A DNA stretch of 64,000 nucleotides from Pseudomonas borbori (GTDB lineage: Bacteria; Pseudomonadota; Gammaproteobacteria; Pseudomonadales; Pseudomonadaceae): the NCBI RefSeq assembly GCF_900115555.1, contig NZ_FOWX01000008.1, positions 121,122 through 185,121 of the forward strand. Direction: 5' to 3'. Positions within the stretch are counted from its first letter, which is position 1, and each line of letters starts with the position of its first letter. A model generated the notes under the pieces. It saw only the letters and a program-made list of their open reading frames with translations, had not been told where the DNA came from and searched no databases. A program made the translations under genes and the position numbers. Below, piece by piece: positions 49,483 to 59,120 of the stretch.

Positions 49483-51150
49483 GTGGCCGATGCTATCCGT
49501 TTGCCGTTGCAGGTGTTTTATCAGCGTGAAGCCCGACACCCGAACAAGCCCTATATGGTTCAGCCGCTGCCGGGCGATCAGCTGCAGACATTGAGCTGGG
49601 CCGATGTCGGCGAGCAGGCCAGGCGCAGTGCCAACTGGCTGCGCGGCCGGGAGCTGCCGCCAGGCAGTCGCATCGCGATCATTTCCAAGAACTGCGCGCA
49701 CTGGATCATCGCCGACCTGGCGATCTGGATGGCCGGCCACGTCTCGGTGCCGCTGTACCCGAACCTGACCGCCGACTCGGTGCGCCAGGTTCTGCAGCAT
49801 TCCGAGGCGGCGCTGGTGTTCATCGGCAAGCTGGACGACTGGCCGGGCATGGCGGCGGGGGTGCCTGCCGACCTGCCGACCATCGGCTTGCCGCTGCGCC
49901 CGCCGGGGCCGTTCAGCTACCTGTGGGACGAGCTGCAAGCCTGCGCGCCGATTCAGGACGACCCGACGCCGGCGGCCGAGCAACTGGCCACCATCATCTA
50001 TACCTCCGGCACCACCGGCACGCCGAAAGGGGTGATGCACAGTTTCAGCAACCTGGGCTTTGCCGCCAGCCAGGCCACCGAGTTGTTCGGCGTCGGTGAA
50101 GACGATCGGGTCCTGTCCTATCTGCCGCTGTGTCATGTGGCCGAGCGCATGTTCGTCGAGTTGGCGTCGATCTACTCCGGCCAGACGGTCTTTTTCGCCG
50201 AAAGCCTGGAGACCTTCCTCGACGATCTCAAGCGCGCCCGGCCGACGGTGATCTTCGGCGTGCCGCGGATCTGGACCAAGTTCCAGATGGGGGTCTACAG
50301 CAAGATGCCGGCTGCAAGACTCGACTTCCTGCTCAAGCTGCCGCTGCTCGGGCGTCTGGTCGGCAACAAGGTGCTCGCCGGTCTGGGCCTGGACGCCGTG
50401 CGTTATGCCCTGTCCGGCGCCGCGCCCGTGCCCGAGGCCTTGCTCAATTGGTACAAGCGCCTGGGTCTGGAGGTACTCGAGGTCTATGGCATGACCGAGA
50501 ACTGCGGCTATTCCCATGTCGGCCGGCCGGGCCAGTTCAAGCAGGGCTGGATCGGCCAGAACAGCCCCGGCGTCGAGGTGCGTATCGCCGAAGATGGCGA
50601 GGTGCAGGTGCGCAGTGGCGCGACCATGCAGGGCTATTACAAGGACCCGCAGAAAACCGCGCAAACCATTACCGCCGACGGCTTCCTGCGCACTGGCGAC
50701 AAGGGTGAACAGGATAGCGAGGGCAACCTGCGTCTGACCGGGCGGATCAAGGAAATCTTCAAGACCAGCAAGGGCAAATATGTCGCCCCGGCGCCGATCG
50801 AAAACCGCCTGGCCGTGCATTCGCGCATCGAGCAGGTGTGTGTGGTCGGCGATGGCATGGCCCAGCCCATGGCGCTGTGTGTGCTCTCCGAAGTCGGCCG
50901 CCAGGAGATCGCCAATGGTAGCCGTGGCGACCTGGAAAACAGCCTCAAGAGCCTGCTCGAACAGGTCAACCTGGATCTCGACAAGCACGAGCGCCTGCAG
51001 CGTCTGGTCTTGGTCAAGGACGTCTGGGCGGTGGACAACGGCTTTCTCACGCCGACCCTGAAGATCAAGCGCACGGTGGTCGAAGGCACCTACGGGCCGC
51101 ACTTCGCCGGCTGGGTCGAGGGCCGCGAAACGGTGCTGTGGCACGAGTGA
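49483..51150 (+). CDS. AMP-binding long-chain acyl-CoA synthetase-like protein (PA1617-like)
   Basis: A 555-residue ANL-superfamily enzyme that adenylates a carboxylate and forms its CoA thioester. Motifs: YTSGTTGTPKGVMH near residues 174-187, YGMTENCGYS, and TGDKGEQDSEGNLRLTGRIKE near 405-425; the C-terminal catalytic Lys lies in TLKIKR. It is closest to long-chain fatty-acyl ligases. The start is GTG at 49483 with GGAGGA seven bases upstream; the ORF is open to 49441 but without a start signal. Confidence 0.88.
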   Translation: MADAIRLPLQVFYQREARHPNKPYMVQPLPGDQLQTLSWADVGEQARRSANWLRGRELPPGSRIAIISKNCAHWIIADLAIWMAGHVSVPLYPNLTADSVRQVLQHSEAALVFIGKLDDWPGMAAGVPADLPTIGLPLRPPGPFSYLWDELQACAPIQDDPTPAAEQLATIIYTSGTTGTPKGVMHSFSNLGFAASQATELFGVGEDDRVLSYLPLCHVAERMFVELASIYSGQTVFFAESLETFLDDLKRARPTVIFGVPRIWTKFQMGVYSKMPAARLDFLLKLPLLGRLVGNKVLAGLGLDAVRYALSGAAPVPEALLNWYKRLGLEVLEVYGMTENCGYSHVGRPGQFKQGWIGQNSPGVEVRIAEDGEVQVRSGATMQGYYKDPQKTAQTITADGFLRTGDKGEQDSEGNLRLTGRIKEIFKTSKGKYVAPAPIENRLAVHSRIEQVCVVGDGMAQPMALCVLSEVGRQEIANGSRGDLENSLKSLLEQVNLDLDKHERLQRLVLVKDVWAVDNGFLTPTLKIKRTVVEGTYGPHFAGWVEGRETVLWHE

Positions 51151-51205
51151 CGGGGCAACTGCATCACTGCAGGGTGGGTCAGCGGCGCCAACCTCCGGGC
51201 GATCA

Positions 51206-51354
51206 GGCACCGTCATCGTGGCGTGCCGTGCACCTTGGCTTCCCTCCAGGTCTGGGACATTCGCCTGAGCGGCGAGGACGGCAAACTCAGCTGCATCTCA
51301 CGGCTGACCATGGCCATAGTGCCGTTGGGCGAGAACGGCCCGGCACAGCGTTGA
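51206..51354 (+). pseudogene. Relic of a PaaI-family thioesterase (C-terminal part only)
   Basis: The 351-bp gap after the synthetase holds the tail of a hotdog thioesterase in three frames. Frame one gives GTVIVACRA (51206-51232), a shifted frame gives HLG (51231-51239), and a third runs from 51241: SLQVWDIRLSGEDGKL, then SCISRLTMAIVPLGENG, to a stop at 51354. This matches the C-terminal strands of PaaI thioesterases (LHLG followed by VWEI and SRLTMAVV). The N-terminal two thirds with the active site are gone. In P. aeruginosa a thioesterase gene (PA1618) occupies this position, so this is a deleted and frameshifted remnant. The other 147 bp before the next gene have no feature except a second GGCCATAGTGCCGT (51408-51421; first copy 51312-51325). 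Confidence 0.75.
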
Positions 51355-51501
51355 ATCAGCCAGCAGCAGGCCCGCATGGGCGTGCTGGCGTGCCTCCCCT
51401 CGGGTTTGGCCATAGTGCCGTCATTCACTGGCCGATTCGTCATTGCCGTGTCGGCGTGGCTGCCGGACAATCTCCTGATCATTTCACCTAAGCCTGCCGC
51501 C

Positions 51502-52311
51502 ATGACTCATCCCGTGTTCTTCGCCCATGCCAATGGTTTCCCCTCGGCCACCTACGGCAAGCTGTTCGCCGCCCTGGCCCCGGATTACCCGGTGCTGCAT
51601 CTGCCGCAACATGGTCACGATCCGCGCTTCCCGGTGAATGACAACTGGAGCAACCTGGTCGACGAGTTGTTGCATCACCTCGAGCAGCGCGACCAGCCGG
51701 TGTGGGGCGTCGGTCACTCGCTCGGCGGTGTGCTGCATTACCACGCGGCGCTGCTGCGCCCTGAGTTGTATCGTGGAGTGGTGATGCTCGATTCGCCGGT
51801 GCTGACCCTGGCCGACCGCATCGTCATCCGCGCGGCCAAGCGCTTCGGTTTTATCGACCGCATCACCCCGGCCGGGCGCACCCTGGGGCGGCGCGAAGAG
51901 TTCGCCGACCTGAGCGAGGCGCGCAGCTACTTTGCCGCCAAGAGTCTGTTTCGCCGCTTCGATCCGGAATGCCTGGATGCCTATCTGCAACATGGCCTGC
52001 ACGGCAATGGGCAGAGCCTGCGCCTACGTTTCGATCCGGCCACCGAGATCAGTATCTATCGCAGCGTGCCGCACACCACGCCGGGACGCCCGCAGCAGCT
52101 GCAAGTACCGCTGGCGATGATCCGCGGGCGGCACAGCCGGGTGGTGCTGCCCCATCACGCGCGCCTGATCCGGCGCATGGCCAGGGGCGAATACCTGACC
52201 CTGCCGGGCGGGCACATGTTCCCCCTGGAACGGCCGCAGGACACGGCCGAGTTGCTGCGCTCGCTGTTCCAGCGCTGGTCCGGTCAAGCCCCTGTCGAGG
52301 CGTGCGCATGA
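51502..52311 (+). CDS. Alpha/beta hydrolase (PA1621-like)
   Basis: A 269-residue alpha/beta-fold hydrolase. The nucleophile elbow is VGHSLGGVLHYHAAL near residue 77 and the late catalytic His is in LPGGHMFPLERP. The substrate is unknown; the neighbours suggest ester or thioester chemistry. The frame is open upstream but the ATG at 51502 gives MTHPVFFAHANGFPSATY, the family N-terminus; the ribosome site is weak. It overlaps the next hydrolase by four bases (ATGA). Confidence 0.87.
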   Translation: MTHPVFFAHANGFPSATYGKLFAALAPDYPVLHLPQHGHDPRFPVNDNWSNLVDELLHHLEQRDQPVWGVGHSLGGVLHYHAALLRPELYRGVVMLDSPVLTLADRIVIRAAKRFGFIDRITPAGRTLGRREEFADLSEARSYFAAKSLFRRFDPECLDAYLQHGLHGNGQSLRLRFDPATEISIYRSVPHTTPGRPQQLQVPLAMIRGRHSRVVLPHHARLIRRMARGEYLTLPGGHMFPLERPQDTAELLRSLFQRWSGQAPVEACA

Positions 52312-53171
52312 GTCTGCCGTTCGAGGAAGTACGCCTGCGCCTGCCGCATATCGAGCTGGCGGCCCATCTGTATGGTCCGGCGGATGGCCAGCCGGTGATC
52401 GCCTTGCATGGCTGGCTGGACAATGCCGCGAGTTTCGCCCGGCTGGCGCCCAGGTTGCCGGGGCTGCGCATCGTCGCCCTGGATTTCGCCGGTCATGGCC
52501 ATTCCGATCACCGCCCTCCGGGCGCCAGCTACGCGATCTGGGACTACGTGCATGACGTCCTGCAGGTGGCCGAACAGTTCGGCTGGCAGCGCTTCTCCCT
52601 GCTCGGTCATTCCATGGGCGCCATCGTCTCGGTGTTGCTGGCCGGCGCACTGCCCGAGCGGGTCGAGCGTCTGGCACTGATCGACGGCCTGATCCCCTAC
52701 ACCGGCGAGGCCGACACCGCGCCGCAGAAACTGGCCGAGGCGCTCAAGGCGCAGATGGCCCTGGCCGGCAAGCGCAAGCCGGTGTACGCCGAGTTCGAGC
52801 GGGCGGTCCAGGCGCGCATGCGCGGAACCGCGGCGGTCAGTCGCGACGCCGCCGAGTTGCTGGCCCAGCGCGGGCTGATGCCGGTGCCGGGGGGGTACAC
52901 CTGGCGCACCGACAGTCGCCTGACCCTGCCATCGCCGCTGCGTCTGACCCAGGCCCATGCCATGGCCTTCGTCCACTCCCTGCAATGCCCGGTCAGCCTG
53001 CTGTTGGCCGAGCAGGGCATCCTAGTGGCGCAGCCGCATTTGGCCGAGCTGTTGAGCGGTTTGCCGATTGATCTGACCCATCTGCCTGGCGGCCATCATC
53101 TGCATCTGGATGACGAAGCTGGCGCGCAACTCGTAGCAGACTGTTTCAATCCATTCTTGCGCTCGTCTTGA
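52308..53171 (+). CDS. Alpha/beta hydrolase (PA1622-like)
   Basis: A 287-residue alpha/beta hydrolase, paralogous in fold but not closely related to its upstream partner. The oxyanion block is [19 protein letters not shown], the nucleophile elbow is [17 protein letters not shown], and the His is in [12 protein letters not shown]. The serine hydrolase substrate is unknown. Translationally coupled to the gene at 51502 and followed 50 bp later by a glutathione transferase-like gene. Confidence 0.87.
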   Translation: MSLPFEEVRLRLPHIELAAHLYGPADGQPVIALHGWLDNAASFARLAPRLPGLRIVALDFAGHGHSDHRPPGASYAIWDYVHDVLQVAEQFGWQRFSLLGHSMGAIVSVLLAGALPERVERLALIDGLIPYTGEADTAPQKLAEALKAQMALAGKRKPVYAEFERAVQARMRGTAAVSRDAAELLAQRGLMPVPGGYTWRTDSRLTLPSPLRLTQAHAMAFVHSLQCPVSLLLAEQGILVAQPHLAELLSGLPIDLTHLPGGHHLHLDDEAGAQLVADCFNPFLRSS

Positions 53172-53221
53172 CTTGCCAAAGGCAACTGGGGAAGGTGTGG
53201 CCGATTGCAATGGAGAATCGC

Positions 53222-53884
53222 ATGATCGACCTTTACACCGCCGCGACCCCCAATGGCCACAAGGTGTCCATCGCGCTCGAGGAGTTGCAGTTGCCCTACA
53301 GCCTGCATGCGCTGAGTTTCGAGCGCAAAGAGCAGAAGACCCCGGAATTTCTCAAGATCAACCCCAATGGCCGGATTCCGGCCATCGTCGACCGTGATAA
53401 CGGCGACTTCGCCGTGTTCGAGTCCGGCGCCATCCTGATCTACCTCGCCGAGTTGACCGGGCAACTGCTGCCGCAGGATCTCAAGGGTCGTTCGCTGGTG
53501 TTGCAGTGGCTGATGTTCCAGATGGGCGGTATCGGCCCGATGCAGGGCCAGGCCAATGTGTTTTTCCGCTACTTCCCGCAGAAGCTGCAAGGCCCGATCG
53601 ACCGTTACCAGCACGAGACCCGGCGCCTCTACGAGGTATTGGACCGGCGCCTGGGCGAGGCCGAATACCTGGCCGGCGACTACAGCATCGCCGATATCGC
53701 CTCTTACCCCTGGGTGCGCAGTCATGACTGGTCGGGCGTCTCGATCGAAGGTCTGGAGCACTTGCAGCGCTGGATCGGTGCGCTCGAGAGCCGTCCGGCG
53801 GTGCAGCGCGGCATTGTCCTGCCGCGCCGCGAAGTGCTTGATGACACGGCAGTAAAAACCGCCCAGTCGATGCTGATCCAATGA
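53222..53884 (+). CDS. Glutathione S-transferase family protein (nu-class/YfcG-like)
   Basis: A 220-residue GST. The N-terminal thioredoxin-like domain has [19 protein letters not shown], the glutathione-binding [13 protein letters not shown] (cis-Pro) and [14 protein letters not shown]. The helical C-terminal domain has [17 protein letters not shown]. The N-terminal Thr-Pro-Asn pattern is that of YfcG/YghU-type disulfide-bond reductases. GGAG precedes the ATG at 53222. Its stop overlaps a possible ATG of the next gene. Confidence 0.9.
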   Translation: MIDLYTAATPNGHKVSIALEELQLPYSLHALSFERKEQKTPEFLKINPNGRIPAIVDRDNGDFAVFESGAILIYLAELTGQLLPQDLKGRSLVLQWLMFQMGGIGPMQGQANVFFRYFPQKLQGPIDRYQHETRRLYEVLDRRLGEAEYLAGDYSIADIASYPWVRSHDWSGVSIEGLEHLQRWIGALESRPAVQRGIVLPRREVLDDTAVKTAQSMLIQ

Positions 53885-53892
53885 GGGCTCAT

Positions 53893-54696
53893 ATGCGTTG
53901 GTTCAGTCTGTTGGCTGGGGTGTTGGCAAGTGCTGCGGTCTCGGCTGCGGATGTCGCCGGCAGTCGCGATCTCGAGGTGCTGCCGCGTTTCCCCGGTAGC
54001 CAGATCGTCGCTTTCAGCGAAGCCGCCGAACAGGAGCGAATCTACCCGCAGGGAGCGATTCGGCGTATCAGTGGCCGTCTGCGCTACGAGCGCGAAGTGG
54101 CGGCGCAGGGGCAACTGACGACGCTGACCTATGAGTTGCCGCGCACCCATGCCGCCGACGAGGTATTCACCGCTGCCCGCGAAGCGCTGCAGGCGCAGGA
54201 CGCCGAGCTGCTCTACTGGTGCCAGGGCCGTGAGTGCGGTTCGAGCAGCCTGTGGGCCAATTCGGTATTCGGCAATCGCATCCTGTATGGCTCCGATGAC
54301 CAGCAGGCCTACGTGTTGATGCGCTTGGCCGAGCCGCGTCAGGACAGCTTGCTGGCGCTCTACAGCATCACCCGGGGTAATCGTCGGGCCTATATGCATG
54401 TCGAATTGCTGGCGGCCAATGCACCACTGGCCGAGGTGCTGCCAACACCCGCCACCTTATTGCGCCAGTTGCGAGACGATGGCGAGTTGCGCCTGCCGCA
54501 GCAGGCCGAGCCCAGCGAAGGCTGGGTGACATTGCTGGCGCGCAGCCTCAACCTCGACAGCACCTTGCGCGTCAGCCTGTCCGGTGCCCAGGCCGAAGCC
54601 TGGCGCCAGGCGCTGGTCGAACAGCGGGTCAGGGCCGCGCGGTTGGAGCTGGGCGAGTCCGCCGTTGCAGGTCTGCGCATCAGCGTGCTGCGCTGA
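53893..54696 (+). CDS. Exported DUF4892 protein (PA1624-like)
   Basis: A 267-residue protein with a signal peptide (MRWFSLLAGVLASAAVSAADVA). The mature part begins SRDLEVLPRFPGSQIV, the usual start of DUF4892, and later has LLYWCQGRECGSSSLWANSVF with a Cys pair. The C-terminal third resembles an OmpA-like or peptidoglycan-associated fold only weakly. Function unknown. GAGGG lies five bases before the ATG at 53893; an ATG at 53881 overlaps the preceding stop and is less likely. Coupled to the GST gene by 8 bp. Confidence 0.82.
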   Translation: MRWFSLLAGVLASAAVSAADVAGSRDLEVLPRFPGSQIVAFSEAAEQERIYPQGAIRRISGRLRYEREVAAQGQLTTLTYELPRTHAADEVFTAAREALQAQDAELLYWCQGRECGSSSLWANSVFGNRILYGSDDQQAYVLMRLAEPRQDSLLALYSITRGNRRAYMHVELLAANAPLAEVLPTPATLLRQLRDDGELRLPQQAEPSEGWVTLLARSLNLDSTLRVSLSGAQAEAWRQALVEQRVRAARLELGESAVAGLRISVLR

Positions 54697-54730
54697 GCGT
54701 GTTAGCCAGGCATCCTTAACGACCTGCCGA

Positions 54731-54761
54731 CCGGGCCCTGCACCTGAGGTGCAGGGTCCGG
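54731..54761 (+). terminator. Possible terminator after the DUF4892 gene
   Basis: CCGGGCCCTGCACCT and AGGTGCAGGGTCCGG form a near-perfect 15-bp stem with a G loop and one mismatch (C/T). The bases after it are only moderately T-rich (GCGTCGTTTCTC), so termination is likely but weak. Confidence 0.6.
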
Positions 54762-54809
54762 CGTCGTTTCTCACTATTGCGGACTTGCCACCGTTGCGGA
54801 GTTGCCGGA

Positions 54810-55892
54810 ATGCTCAATAACGACCGCTTGCTGGTGCAGATCCTGCTTCTCGGGCTTCTCGGCGCGAGCCTGTGGGTGCTCGCGCCGTTCGTCTCGGCGC
54901 TGTTCTGGGCGGCAGTACTGTCCTTTGCCAGCTGGCCGCTGATGCGCGGGCTGACCCGCTTGCTCAATGGCCGGCAAACCGCCGCGGCCGGGCTGCTGAC
55001 CCTCGGCTGGATTGGTCTGGTGGCGGTGCCCTTGGTGATGCTGGGGTTCAACCTGGCCGAGCACGTCGGCGAGGTCGTGGCGCTATTCAAGGGTTACCAG
55101 GTCACCGGTCTGCCGCCGGCGCCGGACTGGTTGGTGCAGATCCCGCTGGTGGGTCAGAGCCTGCTGGGGTTCTGGCAGACCATCGACCAGCAGGGCGTGG
55201 CATTCTTCGCCACCCTCAAGCCTTATCTCGGTCAGGTCGGCAATTGGTTGCTGGCGCGTAGTGCACAGATTGGCGGCGGCGTGCTGGAGTTGGCCCTGAG
55301 TCTGGTGCTGGTGTTCTTTTTCTACCGCGATGGGCCGCGCCTGGCGCAGTTCGCCCACAGCCTGCTCGACCGCCTGATCGGCGAACGTGCAGAGCACTAC
55401 CTGGAACTGGTTGCCGGCACCGTGCAGCGGGTGGTCAACGGGGTGATCGGTACGGCAGCGGCGCAGGCGCTGTTGGCCCTGATCGGCTTCTATATCGCCG
55501 GCGTACCGGGCGCGCTGATTCTCGGCATCCTCACCTTCGTGCTCAGCCTGATCCCCATGGGGCCGCCGCTGGTGTGGATTCCAGCGACTGCCTGGCTGTT
55601 CACCCAGGGCGACTACGGTTTTGCCGTCTTCCTCGGGATCTGGGGCATGTTCGTCATCAGCGGGGTGGACAACATCCTCAAACCCTACCTGATCAGCCGC
55701 GGCGGCAACCTGCCGCTGGTGGTGGTGCTGCTCGGGGTGTTCGGCGGCATCCTGGCCTTCGGCTTCATGGGCCTGTTCCTCGGTCCGACCCTGCTCGCCC
55801 TGGCCTACAGCTTGCTCAGCGACTGGGTGGCGAACAAGGCGCCGGCGCCTGAGCCGACGCTCAAGCAGCCACCGGAGGATCGGCTGGGCTAG
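54810..55892 (+). CDS. AI-2E family transporter (YdiK-like)
   Basis: A 360-residue inner-membrane protein with about eight helices. The AI-2E/UPF0118 family includes E. coli TqsA, which exports autoinducer-2; other members (YdiK) have unknown cargo. LVLVFFFYRDGPRL and SLIPMGPPLVWIPAT are the strongest family blocks, with the loop region GYQVTGLPPAPDW. The C-terminal tail is Pro-rich. The ATG at 54810 is the family start. It is followed by a 182-bp AT-rich gap with no gene before the ABC-export operon. Confidence 0.88.
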   Translation: MLNNDRLLVQILLLGLLGASLWVLAPFVSALFWAAVLSFASWPLMRGLTRLLNGRQTAAAGLLTLGWIGLVAVPLVMLGFNLAEHVGEVVALFKGYQVTGLPPAPDWLVQIPLVGQSLLGFWQTIDQQGVAFFATLKPYLGQVGNWLLARSAQIGGGVLELALSLVLVFFFYRDGPRLAQFAHSLLDRLIGERAEHYLELVAGTVQRVVNGVIGTAAAQALLALIGFYIAGVPGALILGILTFVLSLIPMGPPLVWIPATAWLFTQGDYGFAVFLGIWGMFVISGVDNILKPYLISRGGNLPLVVVLLGVFGGILAFGFMGLFLGPTLLALAYSLLSDWVANKAPAPEPTLKQPPEDRLG

Positions 55893-56074
55893 GGGTAACG
55901 TTGCAGTACCGCGGGTTCGGTCGAGTGTGGATGCGGGCTGACTGGGGGATGTGCGCTGCTTATTCCCCGTTGTAATCAAGAATATTTATCATGCGACCAA
56001 TAGCATTTCCTCGCATTGTCGAGTGCCTCTCGCTGACCTAGGCTCAAGTCGCTGGTGTCAAAATAGAGGCACAT

Positions 56075-57226
56075 ATGCGCACCTTACTGATTGTCGTTGT
56101 TGTTGTGGTCGGTTTATTGACGTTTACTTGGTGGTGGAATCTGCCCCAGCCTACGCCGGTGCAACTCTATGCCGTCGAGCGCGGGCCGGTGGAAACGCTG
56201 GTGGCCAATACCCGGGCCGGCACGTTGAAGTCCTGCCGACGCTCGCGCCTGTCATTCAATCTGGGCGGTCAGGTCAGTGAGTTGCTGGTCGACGAAGGCC
56301 AGCAAGTGCAGGCGGGCGCGGTCTTGATGCGGCTGCGTCAGGATGACCGACTGGCGCGCGTACAGGCCGCCGAAGCGCGCCTCGAGGCCAAGCGCAATGA
56401 CCGTGAGCGGCACTGCCGCAGTGCCAGTCTGGGACAACGCGATTATCAGCGCCTGCGTCATCTGGCGGAGCGTCAGTTGGCTTCAGCGGACCGCCTGGAT
56501 CAGGCCGAAACCAAGGCGCAGCTGGCGCACCTGGTGTGTACCTCCAGCGCCACGCTGATCCGTGAGGCCGAAGCCGATCTGGCACTGCAGCGTTCGCTGC
56601 TCGATCAAGCCACCCTGCGCGCACCCTTCTCCGGGGTGGTCGCGCAGATCAATGGTGAGCTGGGCGAGTTCGTCACCCCTTCGCCACCGGGGATTCCCAC
56701 GCCGCCAGCGGTGGATCTGATCGATGACAGCTGTCTCTATGTCGAGGCACCGATCGACGAGGTGGATGCCGGTCGCGTGCGTATCGGCATGCCGGTGCGC
56801 ATCAGTCTGGATGCCTTCCGTGGGCGCCATTTCGCCGGTCAGGTGAGCCGTATCGCGCCGTTCATCAGCGAGCTGGAAAAACAGGCGCGCACGGTCAATG
56901 TCGAGGTGCGTTTCGTCCAGTTGCCGGTCGATGTGGCCCTGCTCACCGGCTACAGCGCCGATGTGGAAATTCTCCTGGAACAGAGTGCCGGCAGCCTGCG
57001 CATCCCGACCGAAACATTGCTGGAGGGGCGCCGCGTGCTGCGTTACGACCCCGCAACCGGGTTGCTCAACGAGGTGGCGCTGGATACCGGCCTGGCCAAC
57101 TGGCGCTGGACCGAGGTGTTGGGCGGCCTGAACGAGGGCGAGCGGATTCTCGCCAGTCTCAGCCAGGACGGCCTCAGGGACGGGGTCCCGGTGGTCTCGA
57201 GCAGCACTGCGGAGTCGCTGCGGTGA
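56075..57226 (+). CDS. HlyD/MacA-type periplasmic adaptor with conserved cysteines
   Basis: A 383-residue membrane-fusion protein. One N-terminal helix (LLIVVVVVVGLLTFTWWW) anchors it; the lipoyl/barrel-sandwich halves, alpha-hairpin (about 95-160) and beta-barrel follow. The conserved NTRAGTLKSCRRSRLSFNLG near residue 45 and DDSCLYVEAPIDEVDAGRV near 222 place it in a subgroup with conserved cysteines, distinct from E. coli MacA. GAGG is upstream. It is the first gene of a four-gene unit; the stop overlaps the ATPase start (GTGA). Confidence 0.87.
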   Translation: MRTLLIVVVVVVGLLTFTWWWNLPQPTPVQLYAVERGPVETLVANTRAGTLKSCRRSRLSFNLGGQVSELLVDEGQQVQAGAVLMRLRQDDRLARVQAAEARLEAKRNDRERHCRSASLGQRDYQRLRHLAERQLASADRLDQAETKAQLAHLVCTSSATLIREAEADLALQRSLLDQATLRAPFSGVVAQINGELGEFVTPSPPGIPTPPAVDLIDDSCLYVEAPIDEVDAGRVRIGMPVRISLDAFRGRHFAGQVSRIAPFISELEKQARTVNVEVRFVQLPVDVALLTGYSADVEILLEQSAGSLRIPTETLLEGRRVLRYDPATGLLNEVALDTGLANWRWTEVLGGLNEGERILASLSQDGLRDGVPVVSSSTAESLR

Positions 57227-57906
57227 TCCGTCTGCGCGGGCTGACGCGCCACTTTCAGGCCGGCGAGCAGAGGGTTGTGGGGTTGGATGCGCTGCAACTG
57301 GACATTCATGCGGGCGACTACCTGGCCGTGATGGGGCCGTCCGGTTCGGGCAAGTCGACGTTGCTCAACATCCTCGGCCTGCTCGATGCGCCAGACGCCG
57401 GCGAATACTGGCTCGACGGCGTGGCGACGGCCGCGCTCAGCGAGGCCCGTCGCGCCGAGTTGCGCAGCCGCACGATCGGTTTCGTGTTTCAGTCCTACCA
57501 CCTGATTCCGCGCCTGACCGCGCTGGAGAATATCGAACTGCCGATGCTGCTCGCCGGTATCGAGCCGAACCTGCGGCGCCGGCGCAGCGGTGAACTGGTG
57601 GAGCGCCTGGGGCTTGGCGACCGGTTGAGCCATCGGCCTGGCGAACTGTCGGGCGGGCAGCGCCAGCGGGTCGCCATCGCCCGGGCGATGGTCATGCAGC
57701 CGGCGTTGCTGCTGGCCGACGAGCCCACCGGCAATCTCGACAGCCGTGCCGGGGGCGAGGTGATTGCATTGCTGGAGGAACTCAATGACGACGGCCTGAC
57801 CCTGGTCCTGGTGACCCACGATGCCGAGCATGCGGCGCGGGCTCGGCGTCAGCTCAGGCTGCGTGATGGGCGCATCGTCGATGAGGCGTTGCTGGAGCCG
57901 GCCTGA
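57223..57906 (+). CDS. ABC transporter ATP-binding protein (MacB/LolD type)
   Basis: A 227-residue ATPase of the MacB/LolD class. Walker A GPSGSGKST near 38-46, Q-loop in IGFVFQSYHLIPRLTALENI, signature LSGGQRQRVAIARAM near 142, Walker B ADEPTGNLD near 165. The start is GTG, overlapping the adaptor stop. It energises the two downstream permeases. Confidence 0.93.
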   Translation: MIRLRGLTRHFQAGEQRVVGLDALQLDIHAGDYLAVMGPSGSGKSTLLNILGLLDAPDAGEYWLDGVATAALSEARRAELRSRTIGFVFQSYHLIPRLTALENIELPMLLAGIEPNLRRRRSGELVERLGLGDRLSHRPGELSGGQRQRVAIARAMVMQPALLLADEPTGNLDSRAGGEVIALLEELNDDGLTLVLVTHDAEHAARARRQLRLRDGRIVDEALLEPA

Positions 57907-59120
57907 TGCGCCTCGTCGACACTCTGGCGCTGTGGCTCGGCGCTTTGCGCGGGCACGGTTCGCGCAGTGCGATGCTGCTGCTGGCGGTCGCCATCGGTGT
58001 GCTTGCGGTGGTCCTCCTTACCGGGCTCGGCGAGGGTGCGCGCAGCTTCCTGCTCAGCGAATTTTCCCTGCTCGGGCGCAACACGCTGATCATCCTGCCC
58101 GGGCGCAACGAAACCACCGGCGGTATGCCGCCGATCACCGGCATGGCGCCGCGCGACCTGACGTTGCAGGATGCCCGTGCTGTCGGCCGCTTGCCCCATG
58201 TCTGGCGGGTCGCGCCGCTGCAGGCCGGGCAGGTGCAGGTGAGTGTCGACAACCGCAGTCGCGAGGCTCTGGTGCTCGGCAGCACCCGCGATTTTTTCGC
58301 CATCCGCCAGCTTGAGCTCGCCCATGGTCAGGCGTTACCGGAACTCGACCCGGGGCAGGCCGAAGCGGTCTGCGTGATCGGTGCCCGACTGCGCCGTGAG
58401 CTGTTCGGTGCGCGCCCGGCCCTCGGCCAATGGCTGCGCGCAGGCGACCGGCGCTTTCGGGTGGTCGGCATCCTGGCCGAGCGGGGCGAATCCTTCGGCA
58501 TGGACGTCGCCGATATGCTGATCATTCCGGTGGCCAGCGCCCAGGCGTTGTTCAATCGCGAGGGGCTGCTGCGTGTGTTCGTCGAGGTGCAAGGGCCGGC
58601 GTTCATGGCGATCAGCAGGCAGCAGATCCTTTCCACGCTGCAGGCGCGCCATGAGGGCAAGGAAGATGTCACCCTGATCAGCCAGGACAGCATGCTCGCC
58701 GCTTTCGGTGACATCCTCGGTGTGCTCAACCTGGCTGTGGCCGGGATCGCCGCCATCGGTCTGCTGGTGGCGGGCATTCTGATCATGAACGTCACCTGGA
58801 TTTCGGTCAGCCAGCGAACTGCCGAGATCGGCCTGCTGAAGACCATCGGCGCCACGGCGGGCCAGGTGCGACTGCTGTTTCTCGGCGAGGCGCTGCTGCT
58901 TGCCCTGGCCGGCGCCCTGGGCGGGGTGCTGTGCGCCGAGGCGCTGCTCTGGCTCGCTCGCGCAGCGCTGCATGTGCCGCTTTATGCGCCCTGGTGGGCG
59001 CGCCTCGGCAGTTTGTCGTTGGCGCTGTGCTGCGCGCTGCTGTTCGCCTGGCTGCCGGCCAGTCGGGCAGCGGCGATGGCCCCGGTGATGGCGCTGCGTC
59101 CGGCGGGAGGGCTCAGCTGA
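57906..59120 (+). CDS. MacB/FtsX-type ABC permease 1
   Basis: A 404-residue permease with one N-terminal helix, a large periplasmic MacB_PCD domain (about 45-270), and three C-terminal helices including ILIMNVTWISVSQRTAEIGLLKTIGAT, the FtsX signature. It should pair with the permease encoded next, rather than forming a homodimer as MacB does. TGATG overlap with the ATPase gene indicates translational coupling. Confidence 0.9.
   Translation: MRLVDTLALWLGALRGHGSRSAMLLLAVAIGVLAVVLLTGLGEGARSFLLSEFSLLGRNTLIILPGRNETTGGMPPITGMAPRDLTLQDARAVGRLPHVWRVAPLQAGQVQVSVDNRSREALVLGSTRDFFAIRQLELAHGQALPELDPGQAEAVCVIGARLRRELFGARPALGQWLRAGDRRFRVVGILAERGESFGMDVADMLIIPVASAQALFNREGLLRVFVEVQGPAFMAISRQQILSTLQARHEGKEDVTLISQDSMLAAFGDILGVLNLAVAGIAAIGLLVAGILIMNVTWISVSQRTAEIGLLKTIGATAGQVRLLFLGEALLLALAGALGGVLCAEALLWLARAALHVPLYAPWWARLGSLSLALCCALLFAWLPASRAAAMAPVMALRPAGGLS

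Noticed and set aside
51213..51503. A 96-codon minus-strand ORF in the synthetase-hydrolase gap
   Set aside because: Its open frame is explained by the plus-strand thioesterase relic; the translation looks random.
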